Positions 59,586 through 64,000 of a stretch of DNA of 64,000 bases are shown piece by piece. The notes beneath the pieces were generated by a model. The model was not told the origin of the DNA and did not search any database. It saw nothing but the letters and a program-made list of their open reading frames with translations. The stretch covers positions 1,799,173-1,863,172 of the forward strand of contig NW_026947502.1 in NCBI RefSeq assembly GCF_034190915.1, read 5' to 3'. This DNA comes from Cavia porcellus. Lineage: Eukaryota > Chordata > Mammalia > Rodentia > Caviidae. Numbering within the stretch: position 1 is the stretch's first letter; the number at the start of each line of letters is the position of its first letter. The position numbers and the translations under genes were made by a program.

Positions 59586-60180
59586 ATCAGGCACCTTCCA
59601 AGGCCACACTCTGGCAGGCTGGAAAGAGCTGGTCTCTGTGGAGACCTGGCCAGGTGGCCCTGGTCCAGCCCAGACTCCCGCACAGTGAGCGGAGGGGACC
59701 TGGGTGCTCCGAGCTCCATCAGTTGAAGGAGGCACGTGTGTGCACCACTGGTTCATTGCAGAGTCCGGGAACCAGTTGGACTCTGGTGCTCCTGGATACC
59801 CAGGAGGCACCAGACAGAGGCCAGAGACTGGGGCAAGGAGGTCCCCAGTGGCTTGGGGCCGAGAGGGCAGCAGCAGCCAGCCTGCAGAGGAGACAGGTGT
59901 GAAGGGAGGCGAGGTTCACTGGTTCCTGGGTGGAGGGGGAAGCCGCCCTCCCTGTGTCGGACCAGAAGCCAGGCCTGGTGCGGCCCACAGAAAGGCCCCC
60001 GAGGAGAGGGCACGGGGGATGCACTGAGCTCTCATCGGCTGAGAGCAGGGCAGGGTCCACACAAGGTGGACACCCCACCTGCTTCCCCTCCCACTTCCAG
60101 GAGACACTTTCTGTATTTGTAGTTTTCTTTATCTTCTTTTCAGAAACCAGGGCCTTCATACTGAGCTCCTTTCACAGCCC
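59586..60180. other. Intron 2, unique sequence
   Basis: Nothing recognisable apart from accidental frames. Confidence 0.5.
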
Positions 60181-60311
60181 TTTTTATTTTTCATTTTGAG
60201 ATTACAATCTCACTGTGTTTCCAAGTTGCCCAGGCTCGGCTTGAAACTGTGACCCTCCTGCTTCAGCCTCCCCGAGTGCTGGGATTATAGGTGTGCACCA
60301 CCACGCCTGAC
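60181..60311 (-). mobile_element. B1-like 7SL-derived SINE
   Basis: 'ttgcccaggctcggcttgaa', 'cctcctgcttcagcctcccc', then 'gagtgctgggattataggtg' and 'caccaccacgcctgac' give the antisense of a 7SL-derived monomer. It has a single arm of about 130 bases, as in rodent B1, with no Alu right arm. Confidence 0.88.
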
Positions 60312-60426
60312 TTTAAGTGTGAATAGCATTGACATAATTTAAAAAGCCTGATCAATATTTAACTGCAAATGCCAACCCTCTGACAGGTGTCTTTAGTGTT
60401 AAGAATGTTTGTGATTGTTTTGAACT

Positions 60427-60640
60427 GTTTTCTGTTGCTAATAACAGTATACCTTGGACTGGGTAAAATTAGATAAAGGGTTCCGGTCCAAGAGAAGCAG
60501 CATCCATAATGGCCTCGCTGGTGGAGTCCCACGGCAGTGACGTTGTCACATCTGGAGGACTGGCCAGACTGACTTTGATAGCGGCCACTCTTGAGATTGC
60601 CCACTGACCCTGGAGCCCACTCTCCCAGGTCGTGGCTCTC
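60427..60640 (-). mobile_element. MaLR-type LTR fragment
   Basis: 'tgttttctgttgctaataac', 'agtataccttggactgggta' and 'aattagataaagggtt' are the antisense 3' end of an MLT/MST LTR. The remainder is missing. Confidence 0.65.
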
Positions 60641-62425
60641 GGTGTCTCTAATGGGACTGAATTTCAACAAGAGCCTGGAGGGGATGGGCCACATTGGGGC
60701 GATGTCATAGTTTACCTGGGTTTTTCTCTGCGGATTATGCCTGGTGGCCCTCCTGACAGGGCAGGCAGGGGAGCTGGTGTCATCAGACACTGCACCCCAA
60801 CCCATGCTGTGGCCCCAGCCACCCTGACTGGCCCTCCCCTCCATCTTGCCCCTCGGCCAGGCCCTGCTCAGGATACTGCCTGCTGTGGCTGGGCCTCCCC
60901 TGCCCTCCCTTGTCCAACAGCCCTCCCTGGGGGCCTCCTTCCCAGGACCAGCCCTGGTCTTTCTGGGTGCCTTGCTGGGCTCACCCGGCCCCTTCCCTGG
61001 CATTCTGCCTCCTAGCAGAGATGGTGTCCTGGCCTGGCCATGAGCATCTCCCTTATTCCTGACCTCAGGCCTCTGGTTGGAAGTGTCCTCTCCCAGGGGA
61101 CCCCTGCTGTCCATGCTCCCTCCCGCAGTGCACAGCTAGTCCCTGGAGCTGCCCCTCGCTCTGCGGCCCTGTAGATTTGCCGAGCCCCAGCTCCGTGTGT
61201 AGACATCTTCACGATTGCCTGTGCCTGTGCGTCCTCCGGAGCTCGAGTCGTCTGGGGTGCCCACCCATTCCTGCAGACCACAGGGCTCGATACCAGGGCA
61301 TTATCTATCCCTGCTCAGCTGTGTCTGTGTCATTCCTGCACCTCTGGCTCTGGGGTCTCCTCCTGCCTCGCTTGGTCCTCTGCGCCCCTCCATAGGGTGG
61401 GAATCGGGGGGCTAGACCCCACATCCTCCTGGTGTGCTCAGACCTTTGCAGAGCGTGACAACGGCTCCAGCCCTGCACCCCTGGCCTGTGTGGCTAATGG
61501 GCAGGCGTCTCGAGAGCGACTCCTCCGAACTGCCTTGCCTCCTCCGCCCCAGGCCACAGAGGAGGAAGCCCTCAGTCTGCCTGGAGGCTGAGCTCTTGCC
61601 CACCCTGCTGTGGAGCCTTCCTGGTGGGGCCCCTGGCCACACCTCACGCTGCCTGTGGCAAGGGCGCCTTGCAGCCAGCCCTTCCACAACTGCCACCAAA
61701 GTCACGCTTCTGCTTCTGGTGAGTACCAGGGAGCTGAAGGGATCCTCCCCCTCCCCCGCCCCACATGGGGCTAGCAGCCTGGTCCCTGCCTGCCCACAAG
61801 TCCCCGGCCCTCACCCTCACCCCAAGGAGCTGTCAGCGCCTTCCCACCAGCCTCCCCCTGCTGTGGTTCTGTGGCCGCATCTTGCTCTCCTGAAGGTCTC
61901 GAAAGGGTTTGCTTAATTAGAACACAACTTCTCATCCTCTTTCGTTATCTATATTCTATACTATATCCTTACTGTAAAACATGTCTCGGTTTTTTCCTTC
62001 TGCAGTGACTTGGAAGATAAACATCCGGCTTTTATCCTACTAGCTGTTACCTTTCAGATCGAAAACCTTCCTTGTGTTAAATTCCCCAAGAATGAGTGTC
62101 TAGGGCTCTGCCTGCCATTGCCCACCCGCCCCTTTCTGATGACACAGAAACAGAACGGATTTCGCTGTGAATAGACTTTGGGATTTTCTGTCCCTGTTAG
62201 AACTACTATATTATTATTTTTTTAATAATGTGTGTCTTCTGCTTTGAGAATTGCCTTTGATGTCTGTATTAAGTTTCACAAAGTATTCAGGATGATTTGG
62301 GCTGAGCTGGTCCTTGGTAGTCGTTTCTCTTGTTGCTTTTAGCCTGAGCTTTCTCTGTCCACGTGATTTGCGTTTTGTTTCGTCCTCAGCTAGTTGGAGA
62401 GCCTTCCTGGTGGTGATGGGAAGTC
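60641..62425. other. Intron 2, unique sequence
   Basis: Pyrimidine-rich GC DNA to about 61,900, then an AT-rich part (61,920-62,400) that may be old L1 but cannot be placed. No exon. Confidence 0.45.
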
Positions 62426-62429
62426 CACC

Positions 62430-62768
62430 CGATCTGGGGTGTGTCCCACAGATGCATAGACTGAAATCTAAGCCCTGATATGATGGTAGTACGAAGCTTC
62501 TGGGAAGAAATTAGGTCAGGAGGGTGGGGCCCTCCTGAGTAGGATTAGTGCCCTTATGGAAGAGGCCCCAGTGAGCTGCCTTGTCTCCTCTGCCATGTGA
62601 GGCCTCAGCTAGAATGACTGGGGGGAAGTGGGCGCTGGATCCCTAGACGCTGAATCTGTTCGTGCCTTTGATCGTGAACTTCCAGGCTCTGGAGCCTTGA
62701 GAAATATGTTTCTGTTGCTTATAATTCACCCTGCTGTCAGAGCCTCGAGATAAGTGACAAACAGAGCC
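62430..62768 (+). mobile_element. MaLR-type LTR, + orientation
   Basis: 'tgatatgatggtagtacgaa', 'aaattaggtcaggagggtgg' and 'ggattagtgcccttatggaa' followed by 'gaggccccagtgagctgcct' and 'atatgtttctgttgcttata' follow a sense MLT1/MST LTR in order. It is the only one in this orientation here. Confidence 0.85.
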
Positions 62769-63500
62769 ACCTCCAGTAGGGTGCTCTAGGCTGGTTCAGA
62801 ATGGACACCTGTGAGCCACGCAGCCAGTGGAAACCCTCCCGGCTCCCTGCATGCTGTGTTCATCAGGGGAACAGTGGCCACACTAGAGGCATCTGTCTGT
62901 TCCCAATTAGATAGCCTCAGTGGCTGTTGGCATTTGGGAAGCTAAGGCTGATTGGGTGGATGCAAACCTCACCTCTACTTAGTGGGCAAATCAAGAGCTT
63001 TTCAGTGATAGTGTTCACGTTTGCGGTGGACTCTAGAAGCAAGTTTATCTATGCTCACCAACAAGACGCTCCTTTCCCAGCAGAGCACGGGCCATCCTGC
63101 AAGTGAGGAGCACTGTGCTATGCATATGGGTGAGACCCAGTGGGGATGCTGCCCATTGTGTGGGGGGAACCAGGGATTGGGTGGCCCTTGCATTCCCTAG
63201 AGCCTGTGGGTGTGTGGTGGCACCATTCCTGAGCTCACGGCTCCCGAGGCTGTGTTGGATGTGTCAGACTCATGGGCATGTTCAGCACCCCAGTGCTGGT
63301 CCTGCTGGTGCAGCCTCAGAACCTGAATGGAGTCTCTAGAGATGTACGTGAGGTTGATTAGCCAATGAAAGGGCATTCTTTAAACATCGTTGGCCAGCTA
63401 GATGTGTTTCTGGGCTCCCAGCTCTGACTGCAGGACATATACCTTTCAGTGACACTGCTCTCCTGGCTCCCAGGTATTAAGCTGAGTTTCTGGGACAGAC
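62769..63500. other. Intron 2, unique sequence
   Basis: No exon. The end may contain eroded units of the minisatellite that follows. Confidence 0.5.
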
Positions 63501-63527
63501 CAGGACCTAGAAAAACAAAACCACCCT

Positions 63528-63910
63528 GGGAAGCCAATTCCAGGGCTTGTCCTGGGCTTAGGTCACAGGCCCTTGGCACATTCATGTCCTTGGTAATGGG
63601 AAGCTCCTGTCTCTGTGTCCTACCTGTGACTCAGTTGCCACTGGCACTTGGCACCTTCTTGTCCATGGTAACCAGGAGGTGATGTTCCATGCCTGTCCTG
63701 GACTGAGGCCTGTCCGGCCTGGGCACATTCTTGTGCATGTGTCCGTAGTGATGGGAAGTTGTTCTTGTGTGGCCCAGGCTGTGATTGTGCCACTTTCACT
63801 CTCCTGTCCATGCTAATGGGCAGGTGGTGCTTCCTGTGTGACCTGTGTGACCTTAAGATCGCCAGCCATCGGCACATGCAGCCCATGGAGAAGGGAAGGT
63901 GAGGGTCCAC
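63528..63910. repeat. Degenerate minisatellite, unit about 74 bp
   Basis: Units starting with a 'cac.ttc.tgtcc.tggtaatgggaag'-like core begin at 63,577, 63,652, 63,724, 63,797 and 63,873 (spacings 75, 72, 73, 76). A partial unit precedes them. Units differ by many substitutions, so the array is old. Confidence 0.75.
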
Positions 63911-64000
63911 GTCTACACAAGTCCCCAGCGCTGAGTCACTGCAGTTCAAAGGGAGAATACTCTTCATATCTGGAGGTTAGCTTTCACTCCAAGTCTAATT

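Larger units (their letters stand above)
10997..64000 (+). other. ADAMTS2: ADAMTS2 intron 2, 5' part (runs off the window)
   Basis: The intron starts with GTGAGC directly after codon 169. I looked in all the following sequence for the next ADAMTS2 segment, which in the human protein is an acidic stretch rich in glutamate following 'AGLIR'. I found nothing like it on the + strand. The intron is therefore longer than 53 kb in this species. It holds the repeats listed separately and otherwise unremarkable GC-rich unique sequence. Confidence 0.85.

Noticed and set aside
60359..61114. 251-codon minus-strand open frame
   Set aside because: It spans an LTR fragment and unique DNA. The composition is Gly/Pro/Arg-rich without known family features.
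62920..63000. B1-like segment ('gcatttgggaagctaaggct')
   Set aside because: Only a short stretch resembles the 7SL-derived consensus and the flanks do not continue it. Chance similarity is likely.
10997..64000. ADAMTS2 exon 3
   Set aside because: I looked for the acidic segment that follows residue 169 in the family and found no match next to an AG acceptor on the + strand.

Overview
The window is mammalian nuclear DNA, almost certainly from a rodent. It carries one protein-coding gene, split by introns, in non-coding sequence rich in transposon remnants (ID-type tRNA-derived SINEs, a B1-like 7SL SINE, L1, MaLR-type LTRs, MIR, Tigger-like DNA transposons). The two clear ID-type SINEs keep their target-site duplications and rule out primates. 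They read '...gcacttgccttgcaagc...', so my guess is a beaver- or squirrel-related lineage rather than mouse or rat. That species guess is inference only.

The gene is ADAMTS2 (procollagen I N-proteinase) on the + strand. Positions 1 to about 9,200 are 5' flank with no gene I can support. A CpG island (about 9,215-10,990) covers the promoter, exon 1 (coding 9,733-9,838), a 757-base intron 1 and exon 2 (10,596-10,996). Joined, the two exons encode exactly 169 residues: a signal peptide and the first part of the prodomain. Everything from 10,997 to the end is intron 2. I found no exon 3 before position 64,000, so intron 2 exceeds 53 kb.

Intron 2 is layered with mobile elements. From 11.4 to 45 kb there are scattered MIR, MaLR LTR and L1 pieces, long TG-rich tracts and a 54-base alternating purine-pyrimidine (Z-DNA-prone) tract. 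A near full-length but decayed L1 lies on the minus strand at 45.9-50.2 kb. A younger element and an LTR are nested inside it. At 53.5-57.3 kb a Tigger-like transposon is split by a solo-LTR-like insertion, followed by a complete 3.15-kb retroelement.

The most interesting object is that 3.15-kb element (54,148-57,296, minus strand). It has a GC-rich L1-like 5' UTR and a broken L1 ORF1, then, in place of ORF2, about 1.4 kb of non-coding sequence. That sequence contains six degenerate units of about 150 bp and ends in a poly(A) signal and tail. A 15-16 base target-site duplication bounds it, and a second, 5'-truncated copy lies at 48,522-49,532 with its own 13-base duplication. It fits the 'half-L1' (HAL1) concept of ORF1-only non-autonomous elements. 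A separate degenerate minisatellite of about 74 bp lies at 63.5-63.9 kb.

There are no bacterial-type genes, operons or CRISPR arrays. Most long open frames are accidental, arising in the CpG island or in GC-rich intron sequence.
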